This document shows positions 19,269 to 29,846 of a stretch of 64,000 nt of DNA, piece by piece. The stretch is from the NCBI RefSeq assembly GCF_009759685.1, contig NZ_CP046654.1:1612001-1676000 (forward strand), in the 5' to 3' direction. Position numbers and translations under genes: made by a program. Numbering within the stretch: the stretch's first letter is position 1; each line of letters begins with the position of its first letter. A model generated the notes under the pieces. That model was not told the DNA's origin. It saw only the letters and a list, made by a program, of their open reading frames with translations, and ran no database searches. This DNA is from Acinetobacter baumannii (lineage in GTDB: Bacteria; Pseudomonadota; Gammaproteobacteria; Pseudomonadales; Moraxellaceae).

Positions 19269-20201
19269 TTATAGATATGTTCCGCAAAGTTGTTGTCCAT
19301 GAGGAATCAAATCTACATTCCACTGGGTTACCGCCTGCTTGAGCATCACTTCGGGGCGATCTAAATCAACATTTGGTTGACCTAAGGCTTGTATGGCTTG
19401 TTGTAGTAACTCAGGAGCTTTAGTTAAATCAAGTGCATGGGCAAGGTTTTGCTTTGAAAGTTTTTGCCCTTGGTCGTTCATGGCGAGCGGAAGATGCATG
19501 TAACTCAGCTTAGGGTAGCCGAGGAGTTGACCAAGCCAGATTTGACGCTCAGTGTTATCTAACAGGTCTGCGCCTCGCACAACATGAGTAATGCCTTGTA
19601 GGTAATCATCTACGACGACAGCAAGCTGGTAGTTAATAATTCCATCACGGCGTTTAAGGACAAAATCACCAAGGTCATGCTCTAGATTAGAACAATGAAT
19701 CCCTTGTAGGCGGTCATCGAAACAGATTGGCTGATCTTGAACTTTTACCCGAATGGCTTGATGTTGGAAGTCGAGATGCAAATCTCGACATGTGCCTGCA
19801 TAGATAGCGTTTGAACCGAGCATTTTACGGGTACATTGACAGGCGTAAACCAGACCCTCTTTTTTAAGTTGGTCTAATACACTTTCGTAAATATCTAGGC
19901 GGTCTTTTTGAAAAATGATCTCGGCATCCGGATCGAACTGAAAAGCTTCAAGTGATGCGAGTATATGGTCTTCACTACCGGGGTAGATGCGGGGGATATC
20001 TGTATCTTCGACACGAACGAACCATCGGCCTTGATGGGCTCTGGCATCGCAGTAACTGGCAACAGCAGTAATGAGTGATCCGAAATGTAAAGGGCCGGTT
20101 GGCGAGGGCGCAAACCGACCTGAGTAGCGAATCAGTGGAACATCGTTTCGCTGATTCGCAAGAGCCGAACTAAGCTCGGCTGGAGAATTCTTAACCGTCA
20201 C
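19269..20201 (-). CDS. gluQ: Glutamyl-Q tRNA(Asp) synthetase
   Basis: It glutamylates the queuosine base at position 34 of tRNA-Asp. The protein is a truncated GluRS-like catalytic core (310 residues, no anticodon-binding domain) with RFAPSPTGPLHFGSL (class I HIGH-like motif), a KLSKQ version of KMSKS, and a zinc site of the family in YACQCT...YAGTC. It starts at GTG 20201, two bases after the dksA stop, so it is coupled to dksA; this dksA-gluQ order is widely conserved in gammaproteobacteria. The Shine-Dalgarno is weak, consistent with coupling. Confidence 0.92.
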   Translation of the reverse strand: MTVKNSPAELSSALANQRNDVPLIRYSGRFAPSPTGPLHFGSLITAVASYCDARAHQGRWFVRVEDTDIPRIYPGSEDHILASLEAFQFDPDAEIIFQKDRLDIYESVLDQLKKEGLVYACQCTRKMLGSNAIYAGTCRDLHLDFQHQAIRVKVQDQPICFDDRLQGIHCSNLEHDLGDFVLKRRDGIINYQLAVVVDDYLQGITHVVRGADLLDNTERQIWLGQLLGYPKLSYMHLPLAMNDQGQKLSKQNLAHALDLTKAPELLQQAIQALGQPNVDLDRPEVMLKQAVTQWNVDLIPHGQQLCGTYL

Positions 20202-20203
20202 AA

Positions 20204-20740
20204 TTAACCGTTATTTTGCTTCTCTTTAATTTCTGCCAAAGTTTTGCAGTCAATACATAACGTTGCAGTTGGACGTGCTTCTAAACGACGTAAGCCGATT
20301 TCGATACCACAAGTTTCACAGAAACCGTAGTCTTCGTTTTTAATCGCTTCAAGAGATTGTTCGATTTTACGAATTAATTTACGTTCACGGTCACGTGTAC
20401 GTAATTCAATTGCAAATTCTTCTTCTTGGGTAGCACGGTCATTTACGTCTGGCAATGCAGTTGATTCATCTTGCATCGTATTTAAAGTACGATCAACTTC
20501 AGACATTAATTCAGCTTTCCATGCTTGCAGAATTTGTCGGAAATGCTCGAGCTGTCCTTCAGACATGTACTCTTCATTTTTCTTAGGTTGATAAGGTGCA
20601 ATACCAAATAAACTTGCAGTTGAGCCTACGTCAGAAGTTTTAGGTTTCACTTTACGTGCACGTTTTGCAGAAGCTTTATCACCTTCTACTACAACTTCTG
20701 TATGTTCATCCAAAACTTGGTTGTGGTTGTCATTCGCCAT
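20204..20740 (-). CDS. dksA: DksA, RNA polymerase secondary-channel regulator
   Basis: It binds RNA polymerase and, with ppGpp, mediates the stringent response. The 178-residue protein has a coiled coil with the tip LPDVNDRATQEEE (acidic D..D.A motif) and a C4 zinc finger CETC-17 residues-CIDC. The Lys/Arg-rich N-terminal extension (about residues 20-45) makes it longer than E. coli DksA (151). I start at ATG 20740: GAGGA lies ten bases before it, and the longer frame to 20764 contains that Shine-Dalgarno. Confidence 0.94.
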   Translation of the reverse strand: MANDNHNQVLDEHTEVVVEGDKASAKRARKVKPKTSDVGSTASLFGIAPYQPKKNEEYMSEGQLEHFRQILQAWKAELMSEVDRTLNTMQDESTALPDVNDRATQEEEFAIELRTRDRERKLIRKIEQSLEAIKNEDYGFCETCGIEIGLRRLEARPTATLCIDCKTLAEIKEKQNNG

Positions 20741-20770
20741 AATAGGGCATTCCTCATCATACACGTATTA

Positions 20771-20800
20771 TCTATACGCAAAAAATATGGTGATATGCAA
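20771..20800 (-). promoter_or_regulatory. Candidate dksA promoter
   Basis: On the minus strand TTGCAT (20800-20795) and TATAGA (20776-20771) are 18 bases apart, ending about 30 bases before the dksA start. The rest of the gap to cpdA (20801-20950) holds a short inverted repeat CGATGG/CCATCG near 20819-20838 that could be a weak terminator for cpdA. Confidence 0.4.
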
Positions 20801-20950
20801 GTGTTTTTATAGAAAACCATCGATGGATTTTTCCATCGGGTCGTCATCATATAGATTTTTCCTGCAAGATGATAGTCATTCTGTCCCGTAAATATTTTCA
20901 AAACGTGTTTACCCTAGTCATAATTCTTTTGGGTTATATAAACTTTAGGG

Positions 20951-21763
20951 CTAATAACCTGAAATATCAGTATTTATACGGGTTTTGAAATTTTCAAGGC
21001 GAAACACTTTTGTTTCAAAACTACCATCGTTATTCAGACGAATGTAACGATAACCCGGTGCATTTTGGTCGAGTGCAAAATCATTACTAAACGGCTTAAA
21101 CTGTACACTTGTGGAAGGCGTAGAAAAAAACTCGATACCTTGCCAGATATTAAGGGAATCTTGATGAACATGTCCGCAGACTAGGGCCTTCACGTTTTGA
21201 AATGGACTTAAAGTATCTAAAAGTGCATTTGAGTTTTGAAGCTTATGGTGGTCAATCCATTTTGATTTCATGGCAAATGGATGGTGATGACAAGCCAGCA
21301 AAACAGGATGATCTGCAAATTGTTCAAGTAAATTCGCTAAATTTTCTAATTGTTCCGAAGACAGATGACCATCTACTTTTCCCTTTACCGCGCTATTTAG
21401 CATAATCACACGCCAGTTTCCTAAACCGACAACTACAGGTTGTTGATGGTTTTCGTTATGTAGAGGAAAGTGGTCGACATTGTCATGATTGCCGAGGGTC
21501 TGGAAAAAAGGCAGGCCCAAGGTTTGCATAAAATTGATATAACGTTTGTAGGTAATAGGTGTTGGCGCTTGTGCGAGGTCACCGGTATGAATAATCGCAT
21601 CAGCTTCGGGATGTTGTTTTAGTATCTGTTGAATAATGGCGTGGAAACTTTCTTCAGGATTCATCCCCACAAATTCTAGCTGTGGATACTCCAATAAATG
21701 TGTATCGGTAATTTGTATGATGACATGATTTTTTTGTGAAAGTGTTGAGACTTGGAAAGTCAC
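20951..21763 (-). CDS. cpdA: Metallophosphoesterase, CpdA-type 3',5'-cAMP phosphodiesterase
   Basis: This 270-residue class III phosphodiesterase has its metal-binding motifs in order: DTHL (near residue 19), GDLAQ, GNHDN, CHHHPF and GHVHQD. It hydrolyses cAMP and so tunes Crp/Vfr-type signalling. Identification as CpdA rather than a general phosphoesterase is supported by the nudF neighbour, an order also seen in enterics. It starts at GTG 21763, four bases after the nudF stop, with its GAGG inside the nudF end, so the two genes are coupled. Confidence 0.85.
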   Translation of the reverse strand: MTFQVSTLSQKNHVIIQITDTHLLEYPQLEFVGMNPEESFHAIIQQILKQHPEADAIIHTGDLAQAPTPITYKRYINFMQTLGLPFFQTLGNHDNVDHFPLHNENHQQPVVVGLGNWRVIMLNSAVKGKVDGHLSSEQLENLANLLEQFADHPVLLACHHHPFAMKSKWIDHHKLQNSNALLDTLSPFQNVKALVCGHVHQDSLNIWQGIEFFSTPSTSVQFKPFSNDFALDQNAPGYRYIRLNNDGSFETKVFRLENFKTRINTDISGY

Positions 21764-21767
21764 CGTC

Positions 21768-22394
21768 CTACCTCTTCGGATTTATTATCGTTTTGCTGTG
21801 TTGAGCCAGCCATTGTAATGCCATAATAACAGGGGCATTTCTTAAACGTCCGCTGTCGAGTAGTGTTTGAATTTCACTATAACTAAACAAATGCAGCTGA
21901 ATATTTTCACCCTCATTATCTACCCCAAAAACACCGCCTACAGCAGGTAAATTGGTTTCAGCAACATACAGATGAAATAACTCTGAACAGGCGCCAGCTG
22001 ATGGGTAAAAACTAAATAGATGTTCTAAATCCTGAACTTCGCAGCCTGATTCTTCAAGACTCTCGCGTCGAATGCAACTTTCTGGTGATTCATTGCCATC
22101 TAATACACCTGCGATAATTTCGAGTTGCCATGGCGAATGGGAGTCATCTAAAGCACCAACACGAAACTGTTCAATCAGGGCGAACTGTTGTTTTTGATCA
22201 TTGTAGAGTAGAACGCCAGCCGCTTCAGGCCGATGCACAAGTTCGCGCTGCAATACAGGAGTATATTCAGATTGATTAAATAGACGATGTCGAAGGCTGA
22301 CTTTTTCAACTTGAATAAAACCACTGAACAGAGGTTCACGTGATGTTACTTCGACATCTTTAGATGTATAACTTGGACGCTCGACAATACTCAT
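21768..22394 (-). CDS. nudF: ADP-ribose pyrophosphatase (Nudix)
   Basis: It hydrolyses ADP-ribose to AMP and ribose 5-phosphate. The 208-residue protein carries a complete Nudix box GVLDGNESPES...RRESLEESG, preceded by an N-terminal beta domain for dimerisation and substrate binding as in E. coli NudF. It starts at ATG 22394 and is the first gene of nudF-cpdA, 75 bases after the thiC stop. I saw no terminator in that gap. Confidence 0.88.
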   Translation of the reverse strand: MSIVERPSYTSKDVEVTSREPLFSGFIQVEKVSLRHRLFNQSEYTPVLQRELVHRPEAAGVLLYNDQKQQFALIEQFRVGALDDSHSPWQLEIIAGVLDGNESPESCIRRESLEESGCEVQDLEHLFSFYPSAGACSELFHLYVAETNLPAVGGVFGVDNEGENIQLHLFSYSEIQTLLDSGRLRNAPVIMALQWLAQHSKTIINPKR

Positions 22395-22469
22395 GATTCG
22401 ATCAGGACGAAATCTATTTATTTCATCCTAACCGAGAATCATGGCTAGGCAAGTGTTTTTTTTGAATAT

Positions 22470-24377
<1,908 letters not shown>

Positions 24378-24452
24378 TCAAGCACGACCAAAAACGATGG
24401 CGGATTTATCTTGAACTAGATAAATTGAGGGCTTAGGTTTTCAGATGGCTTG

Positions 24453-24566
24453 ATTCCTACGCAGGTCTTAACCTGATCAGGTTCAACGGTACTTGTGATC
24501 AAACTGGTGTTGCGATAACACGAAATTTACACAATCTCAGCGAGCTATTACTCGCGCTCCGTCAAG
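24453..24566 (-). promoter_or_regulatory. TPP riboswitch (THI element) of thiC
   Basis: Read on the minus strand, the 5' half contains GCTCGCTGAGATTG and the 3' half TTGAACCTGATCAGGTTAAG followed by CCTGCGTAGGAA. These are the two conserved ligand-binding halves of the thi-box, joined by a variable arm. It lies about 105 bases before the thiC ATG. In Gram-negatives such elements usually act by hiding the Shine-Dalgarno. I see no T-tailed terminator in the gap, which fits translational control. Confidence 0.92.
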
Positions 24567-24605
24567 CGATTTAAAGACTAACATGTTTTAGGTTGGCTGG
24601 CATTG

Positions 24606-25685
24606 TCAATTTGTATCTATACAAACCGCATCTATATGGCAGTCACGATAGACTTCTGTGTTCCATGGCGAATCAAATTTTAATAACTGTTCAAGTTGTT
24701 CATGCACAATCTGATAGGTAGATTTCTTTTGCCCATTTTCATCAGTTAAATCTATTTTAAATTGCTTATTGCGCTCATCGACAGGGGTGGCAATAAATTT
24801 AAGAAATTGTTGGGCAGGTTTCGCTAAACTTGATTGGCTCTGAGTTGATAAAAAGCGGATTTGCTGAAGTGCATCAGGGTCAAACCATGTGTTCGGGGCA
24901 TATTCATTTGACACAGGTGTGTTATCTAGACCAAAGAAAATGAAGTATCGATATTCATTAAAGAGTAATTTGGCATCATTAATAAAATAACTCTTTGGAT
25001 ATTTTTGAATAAACTTTTCCCAAAATAAAGCACGTTCAGTAAGCTCTTTCCATGAAACAGCCAAAGCACCATCGTTATAGAAAATGTCTTGATTGTCTTT
25101 TGCCATACGAGATAAAAATTCTTTCTGGTCAGCGGGTAAAGCCTTAGAAAAAACATCAACTAAGTAGTTTGGCTGGCGGCGATAAGTAAACATACCTTCA
25201 CCTTGATAGAGCAGGTCAATATAGGCTTGGTCTTCATGTTGAAGTAAATATTGATCACGCGGGCTCAGTTGGGCGAAGAGCTTTTTCTGACTTTGCATGG
25301 CCTTTTTAAGGTCTTGTTTCTGTTCTAAAACAGCATAGCCAAATGCTTCAAAAGCTCTCCCTGTTTTTTCAGTGTAGTCTTGTTTTAGAAAACGTTGATA
25401 CATGGCTGTTGAAGCTTCAATTAGCTTAAGCTGTTCCTCATTTTTTAACGAAGGAACACAGGTTTTAATCTTTTCATTAATTTGATTTAAGTCTTCTATT
25501 TTACTGTTCTGATTAATCGTGTGCATGGCTACCATAATTTGTAAGCAGCTACTGTCTCGCTGTTCGGTGGCCTTTTGCGCAGTTGATTTTTGCTCTTTAG
25601 ATACAGTTTGATCTTGCTGTGATGTTTTATTACAGCCAGTTAAAAGTAGTGCGCCGCACATACTCATCATTAGAATTTTTTTCAT
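24606..25685 (-). CDS. Lipoprotein of unknown function
   Basis: I do not recognise a family. The 359-residue protein begins MKKILMMSMCGALLLTGCNK, a lipoprotein signal with lipobox LTGC (Cys18), then a Gln/Lys/Ser-rich linker (about 20-45) and a mainly helical body with many aromatic residues and the FGLDNTPVSNEYAPNTWF segment. No catalytic motif stands out. A membrane-attached periplasmic helical protein is all I can say. I start at 25685, because the frame to 25718 adds non-signal residues in front. It lies behind thiC in the same direction, and is divergent from the TetR gene. Confidence 0.75.
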   Translation of the reverse strand: MKKILMMSMCGALLLTGCNKTSQQDQTVSKEQKSTAQKATEQRDSSCLQIMVAMHTINQNSKIEDLNQINEKIKTCVPSLKNEEQLKLIEASTAMYQRFLKQDYTEKTGRAFEAFGYAVLEQKQDLKKAMQSQKKLFAQLSPRDQYLLQHEDQAYIDLLYQGEGMFTYRRQPNYLVDVFSKALPADQKEFLSRMAKDNQDIFYNDGALAVSWKELTERALFWEKFIQKYPKSYFINDAKLLFNEYRYFIFFGLDNTPVSNEYAPNTWFDPDALQQIRFLSTQSQSSLAKPAQQFLKFIATPVDERNKQFKIDLTDENGQKKSTYQIVHEQLEQLLKFDSPWNTEVYRDCHIDAVCIDTN

Positions 25686-25768
25686 CTTTATATTTTTATC
25701 GAAATTGATATGGCTCAAATTATAACGCTTAAAAAGATTGCATCACTGTTAGAAATCTTTATTATTAG

Positions 25769-25782
25769 GTAGGTCGGTCTAC
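25769..25782. promoter_or_regulatory. Candidate TetR-family operator
   Basis: GTAGGTCGGTCTAC has 4-base palindromic arms (GTAG/CTAC) and resembles the TAGACCGGTCTA-type sites of NemR/AcrR-like repressors. It lies 13 bases before the start of the TetR gene, in the gap shared with the divergent lipoprotein gene. Autoregulation is an inference. Confidence 0.45.
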
Positions 25783-25795
25783 TTAGGTAAAAGCT

Positions 25796-26377
25796 ATGAA
25801 TGATAGAACAGCAAGACAGAAAATTCTCGATGCAGCGGCAACACTGTTTTATAACGATGGCATTACTGCAACAGGAATTAATACGGTTACGGCTAAAGCA
25901 GATGTAGCCAAGATGTCGCTTTACAATAATTTTTCTTCAAAAGGTGAACTTGTTGATGCCTATATTGCTGCACGACATCAAGAGTGGTTAGACCTTTATC
26001 AAAAGCGTTTAGAAAAAACAAAAACAGCTAAAGAAGCTATTTTGGCCGTATTTGATGCCTATCAAGACCATGCGGAATTTGCCTATGAGAAGGGCTTTCG
26101 AGGATGTGGGCTTTTAAATGCTGCCGCAGAGTTTCCCGCGAATAGTTCAGAGCGAAGTTCGGTAAAACAACATAAAGAAGAAGTTGAGGCTATTGTTGCC
26201 GAGCATTTAAATCGCTTATTAAAAGATTCACAGCGTGTTAGCTATATCGCCTCACAACTTTCTTTTTTATTAGAAGGCTCTATGGCAAGAGCAGGGCTAG
26301 AAGGTAACAGTCGTCAACTTCAATTAGCGAGACAAATGGCAGAAGATATTTTAGATCGAGAATGCCAACATGATTAG
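25796..26377 (+). CDS. TetR/AcrR-family transcriptional regulator
   Basis: This 193-residue repressor has an N-terminal helix-turn-helix (residues 5-50: ARQKILDAAATLFYNDGI, TVTAKADVAKMSLYNNFSSK) and a variable helical ligand domain with an unpaired Cys at about 103 (RGCGLLNAAAEF). That segment is common in the TetR_C subgroup near NemR-like regulators. The ligand is unknown. The stop overlaps the downstream EamA transporter by eight bases, so it very probably controls that gene. Confidence 0.85.
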   Translation: MNDRTARQKILDAAATLFYNDGITATGINTVTAKADVAKMSLYNNFSSKGELVDAYIAARHQEWLDLYQKRLEKTKTAKEAILAVFDAYQDHAEFAYEKGFRGCGLLNAAAEFPANSSERSSVKQHKEEVEAIVAEHLNRLLKDSQRVSYIASQLSFLLEGSMARAGLEGNSRQLQLARQMAEDILDRECQHD

Positions 26378-27275
26378 CCTTATTAAAAATAGTAGTTATG
26401 GTGGCACTATTGCAATTTTAGTGGCCTCTTTCTTATGGGGAACCACGGGGACAGCCGCAGCATTTGCCCCAACACTCGGACCACTTGCAATTGGCGCGGT
26501 TGCTATGGGGGGAGGTGGGCTTTTACAGGCATTGATTGCATCTCAGGCCATTCGGGAACACAGACAATTTATTGGGCGAAATATTTCTATTATTCTTTTA
26601 GGTGTTGTGGCAGTTGGGATATATCCCTTAGCTTTTTATTCTTCCATGCATTATGCCGGAATTACGATTGGTACGGTGGTTTCAATTGGTTCGGCTCCAC
26701 TCATTGCAGCAGTTTTAGAGCGATTCTTTGACCGTAAAGTTTTATCTAAAACATGGTTCCTAAGTTTTGTGTTGGGTGTTGTAGGGGTAAGTTTGTTATC
26801 TATGGGCGAAAGCCACGCAGCACAAGAGAGTACAAATGAATGGAATAAAATTTTTGGTATTTTTCTTGGGCTGGTAGCGGGTGCAACCTATTCACTTTAT
26901 TCATGGGCTGCAAAAAGATTAATAGACCGAGGTATTGCAGCTAAAGCTGCAATGGGCATGATTATGGGAGGTGGTGCAGTCATCTTGCTTCCAACTTTAT
27001 TAATTACAGGTGGTGGGTTACTGCAAAGTTCAACAAATTTACTTGTTGCTGGCTATATGATGCTTATCCCTATGTTTTTAGGTTATTTACTTTTTGGTTT
27101 CGGGTTAAAAACTGTAAATGCGAGTAAAGCCACCACTTTAACTTTATTTGAACCTCTTGTTGCAGCGATTTTTGCCATTGTTTTGGTTGGCGAGAGTGTC
27201 TCATGGATTGGGTGGGCAGGCATGTTTTTGATTTTCATTTGTATTTTGATGTTATCAAAGCCTGAAAATACATAA
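26370..27275 (+). CDS. EamA/DMT-family transporter
   Basis: This 301-residue protein has ten predicted helices arranged as two EamA repeats (about 10-140 and 155-295), with the family-typical ASFLWGTTGTAAAFAP in helix 1 and KATTLTLFEPLVAAIFA in helix 9. DMT exporters move amino acids, drugs or metabolites; the substrate is not readable here. The overlap of eight bases with the TetR gene makes a regulator-exporter pair, a common arrangement for inducible efflux. No terminator is evident before the TolC-family gene 80 bases on. Confidence 0.85.
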   Translation: MISLIKNSSYGGTIAILVASFLWGTTGTAAAFAPTLGPLAIGAVAMGGGGLLQALIASQAIREHRQFIGRNISIILLGVVAVGIYPLAFYSSMHYAGITIGTVVSIGSAPLIAAVLERFFDRKVLSKTWFLSFVLGVVGVSLLSMGESHAAQESTNEWNKIFGIFLGLVAGATYSLYSWAAKRLIDRGIAAKAAMGMIMGGGAVILLPTLLITGGGLLQSSTNLLVAGYMMLIPMFLGYLLFGFGLKTVNASKATTLTLFEPLVAAIFAIVLVGESVSWIGWAGMFLIFICILMLSKPENT

Positions 27276-27355
27276 AAAATGAAAACTTTTACTGGCTTGA
27301 GTTTAAATTAAATTTTTCTTAGTCTTAAAGCCAAGTTTTATCGTTGATTTAAACA

Positions 27356-28702
27356 ATGAAAATAAAATTAATGCTTGTTGCGGGTTTATGGAGTTTTACA
27401 TCGTCGAGTTTTGCTCTAGATTTAGTTGAAACTTATGAGCGCGCAAAACTAAATGATCCGACGTGGCAAGCGAATCAACAACAGTTTGAAGCAGATCAGC
27501 TTAATTTAGGCTTAGCAACAGGCGCTTTACTACCAACAGTTACATTGTCTGGAAATATTACCCGTAATCGACAAACGGTAAAGCGTTCAAATTTTCCCGG
27601 TGTTGATCAGGAAGGACTTTCCGATGCTTTGGTAAGTAATACATCGACTACCAAACAAGCAACTTTATCTGCCCGTCAGCCTCTTTTTCGTATGGATGCA
27701 TGGGAAGGTTATAAACAGGTTAAAACTTCGGTTGCTCTTAGTGAAATTACTTTAAAACTGCAAAAACAAGATCATGTTTTAAATGTAGCTGAAGCCTATT
27801 TTAATGTACTGCGTCAACAGGCACTTACCGCTGCATATTTACAAGAAGAAAAAGCTTTGCTTGAACAGCTCAATATGATGAACGCCAAGCTTAAAGAAGG
27901 GTTGGTAGCACGTAGTGATGTGAGTGAAGCAAATGCCCAGTATCAAAATGCCCGAGCCAACCGTATTGCTACCAATGTGCAGCTTCTATTGGCTCAAGAG
28001 CAACTATCTGAATATATTGGTCCTTATCAAGATAGGCTTGCTGTATTGAGAAGTGATTTTATCTTTCAAAAACCTTATCCGGCACAGCTCGATGAGTGGT
28101 TAGGATTAGCCCAACAGCAAAATTTAAAGATTCAGCAAGCACGTTTACAAAAGCGATATGCTGAAGATCAACGTCGTGTGGAAAAAGCTGCACTTTATCC
28201 ACAGATAGATGCAGTGGCGAGTTATGGTTATACCAAACAAACGCCCGAAACGCTGATTTCGACTGATGGGAAGTTTGATCAGGTCGGGGTAGAGATGAAC
28301 TGGAACTTATTTAATGGAGGCCGGACTCGAACTTCTATTAAAAAAGCCAGTGTGGAGTTAAATAAAGCGCAAGCCCAACTTGATGCGGCCATTCGCCGTG
28401 CCAATGTCGATGTGAAAAGTGCTTTTATGCAGGTAGATACTGACCGAGCAAAACTTGAAGCAAGAAAGGCAGCAATGGACTCTTCAGCACTTGTTTCTCA
28501 AGCTTCAAAAGCAAGTTATAACGAAGGCTTAAAAAGTATGGTCGATGTTTTATTGGCGCAGCGTAATGCTTTTTCAGCAAAACAGGATTATCTTAATGCT
28601 CAGTATGACTATTTATTAAATGTATTACGTTTAAAAGCGGCTGTAGGTCAGCTAGGGGAAAAAGATCTAGTTGAATTAAACAGCTGGTTAACGTATCAGT
28701 AA
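27356..28702 (+). CDS. tolC: TolC-family outer-membrane efflux channel
   Basis: This 448-residue protein has a signal peptide (MKIKLML...SSSFA, cut near residue 20) and two OEP repeats of long helices and short beta segments, with EAYFNVLRQQ in repeat one and SYNEGLKSMVDVLLAQRN in repeat two. It makes the trimeric outer-membrane duct for RND, ABC or MFS pumps and type I secretion. An A. baumannii TolC homologue called AbuO has been linked to efflux and oxidative stress. I think this is that gene, from context and memory only. Confidence 0.85.
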   Translation: MKIKLMLVAGLWSFTSSSFALDLVETYERAKLNDPTWQANQQQFEADQLNLGLATGALLPTVTLSGNITRNRQTVKRSNFPGVDQEGLSDALVSNTSTTKQATLSARQPLFRMDAWEGYKQVKTSVALSEITLKLQKQDHVLNVAEAYFNVLRQQALTAAYLQEEKALLEQLNMMNAKLKEGLVARSDVSEANAQYQNARANRIATNVQLLLAQEQLSEYIGPYQDRLAVLRSDFIFQKPYPAQLDEWLGLAQQQNLKIQQARLQKRYAEDQRRVEKAALYPQIDAVASYGYTKQTPETLISTDGKFDQVGVEMNWNLFNGGRTRTSIKKASVELNKAQAQLDAAIRRANVDVKSAFMQVDTDRAKLEARKAAMDSSALVSQASKASYNEGLKSMVDVLLAQRNAFSAKQDYLNAQYDYLLNVLRLKAAVGQLGEKDLVELNSWLTYQ

Positions 28703-28809
28703 TAAAAAATGCTTTTATCTGAAATTTAATTTTGTCATAAAAATTTAATGATTGATGTGTTTTAATGCTCAATCATTTTATCCCTGCGCCATCATGTTGG
28801 AGGCTTCCC

Positions 28810-29532
28810 TTGAGTCCGAGTAATCCGGTGTTAAGCCATCATATTTCTTCTCAATTTAATGAAGATTTGCAAGATGTGAACACAAAGTTTATGACCATGG
28901 GTGGCTTGGTCGAACAACAGGTTGCCAATGCAATTCATTCTTTGCTTGATACAGATGCGAACTTAGCAATTGATGTTCAATTTAAAGATAATGCGGTCAA
29001 TCAATACGAACGTGATATTGATGAAGGGCTGACGCTGATTTTGGCACGTCGTCATCCGGCAGCAATTGACTTGCGTATGGTAATTGCTATGAGTAAAGCC
29101 AATACTGACCTAGAGCGTATTGGGGATGAAGCTGCAAAAATTGCCCGTATTGCGCAAAATCTATGTGAAGAGGGCGGTTCTCCTCGTGGCTATATGGAAA
29201 CACGTCATATTGGTAACCAAGTACGCGTCATGATTCATGACGCACTTGATGCTTTTGCACGTTTAGATGCAGATCAGGCATTACGTGTACTTTTAGCCGA
29301 TGCTGACATTGACCGTGAATATCAGTCGGCAACGCGTACTTTAATGACTTATATGATTGAAGACCCACGTCATATTGCTCGTGTGATTAATGTCATGTGG
29401 GTTTTACGTTCTTTAGAGCGTATCGGTGATCACGCTCGTAATATTGCTGAACAAGTCATTTACATGGCAAAAGGCTTTGATGCACGTCATACCAAAATTG
29501 AAGAAATTGAAGCAAAAGTACACGAAAAGTAA
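28810..29532 (+). CDS. phoU: PhoU, phosphate signalling regulator
   Basis: It links the Pst transporter to PhoR-PhoB and represses the Pho regulon when phosphate is plentiful. The protein has two PhoU repeats of three helices, each with the metal-binding DLRMVIAMSKANTDLERIGD or ERIGDHARNIAEQV segment. I use TTG 28810, because GGAGG lies six bases before it and the resulting 240 residues match other PhoU proteins (241 in E. coli); the ATG at 28765 would add 15 residues. pst genes are not adjacent here. Confidence 0.92.
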   Translation: MSPSNPVLSHHISSQFNEDLQDVNTKFMTMGGLVEQQVANAIHSLLDTDANLAIDVQFKDNAVNQYERDIDEGLTLILARRHPAAIDLRMVIAMSKANTDLERIGDEAAKIARIAQNLCEEGGSPRGYMETRHIGNQVRVMIHDALDAFARLDADQALRVLLADADIDREYQSATRTLMTYMIEDPRHIARVINVMWVLRSLERIGDHARNIAEQVIYMAKGFDARHTKIEEIEAKVHEK

Positions 29533-29555
29533 TATGTGAGCTGAGATATTTAAAG

Positions 29556-29587
29556 GCCTTGTTTCAGACAAGGCTTTTTTATTTTTT
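29556..29587 (+). terminator. Terminator of phoU
   Basis: GCCTTGT (29556-29562) pairs with ACAAGGC (29568-29574) around TTCAG, followed by six T residues and more T-rich sequence. It lies 24 bases after the phoU stop. Confidence 0.88.
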
Positions 29588-29594
29588 TAAATAA

Positions 29595-29756
29595 TAGATA
29601 AAAAAATGTCCCGAACTTTGGGGGGAAGTTCAGGACAGAAAATCAAGTGCATTAAGAGAAAACACGACAGGGATCGTGTCTTACTTGCTATGAATTGATA
29701 TTAAAGTTTCAGCCATTTCATGTCATGTAGAGTCCTGTGCGCTCTATGTAAGGCTT
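29595..29756 (-). ncRNA. Candidate small RNA in the phoU-yggX gap (minus strand)
   Basis: The 314-base gap between phoU and yggX has no plausible ORF but several hairpins. On the minus strand there is TTTACG-17 bases-TATAAA, ending near 29757 as a possible promoter. Next come a hairpin TAGAG...CTCTA near 29721-29740, a hairpin ACACGA/TCGTGT (29663-29680), and a terminal stem at 29637-29607 followed by seven T residues. In the minus direction the one imperfect pair of the terminal stem is a G-U wobble, on the plus strand it is a C-A mismatch. The loop is CCCCCCA. A plus-strand transcript ending at 29818 cannot be excluded. Confidence 0.4.
29601..29637 (-). terminator. Minus-strand terminator with no gene upstream of it
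   Basis: TGTCCTGAACTT pairs with AAGTTCGGGACA around CCCCCCA (arms at 29626-29637 and 29607-29618), then TTTTTTT. The yggX-argH operon already has its own terminator at 29783-29818, so this one seems to end a separate transcript. Confidence 0.7.
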
Positions 29757-29782
29757 TATATGTTTGTGTAAGTTTCACGTAA

Positions 29783-29818
29783 AAAAAGGCAGGTCTATGT
29801 ATATAAATCTGCCTTTTT
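29783..29818. terminator. Bidirectional terminator after yggX
   Basis: AAAAAGGCAG (29783-29792) pairs with CTGCCTTTTT (29809-29818), with a G-T and a T-A pair added inside. It has A/T tracts both ways and lies 29 bases beyond the yggX stop. Confidence 0.8.
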
Positions 29819-29846
29819 AAAAAATGATGGGCTTGGAATAAACCTG

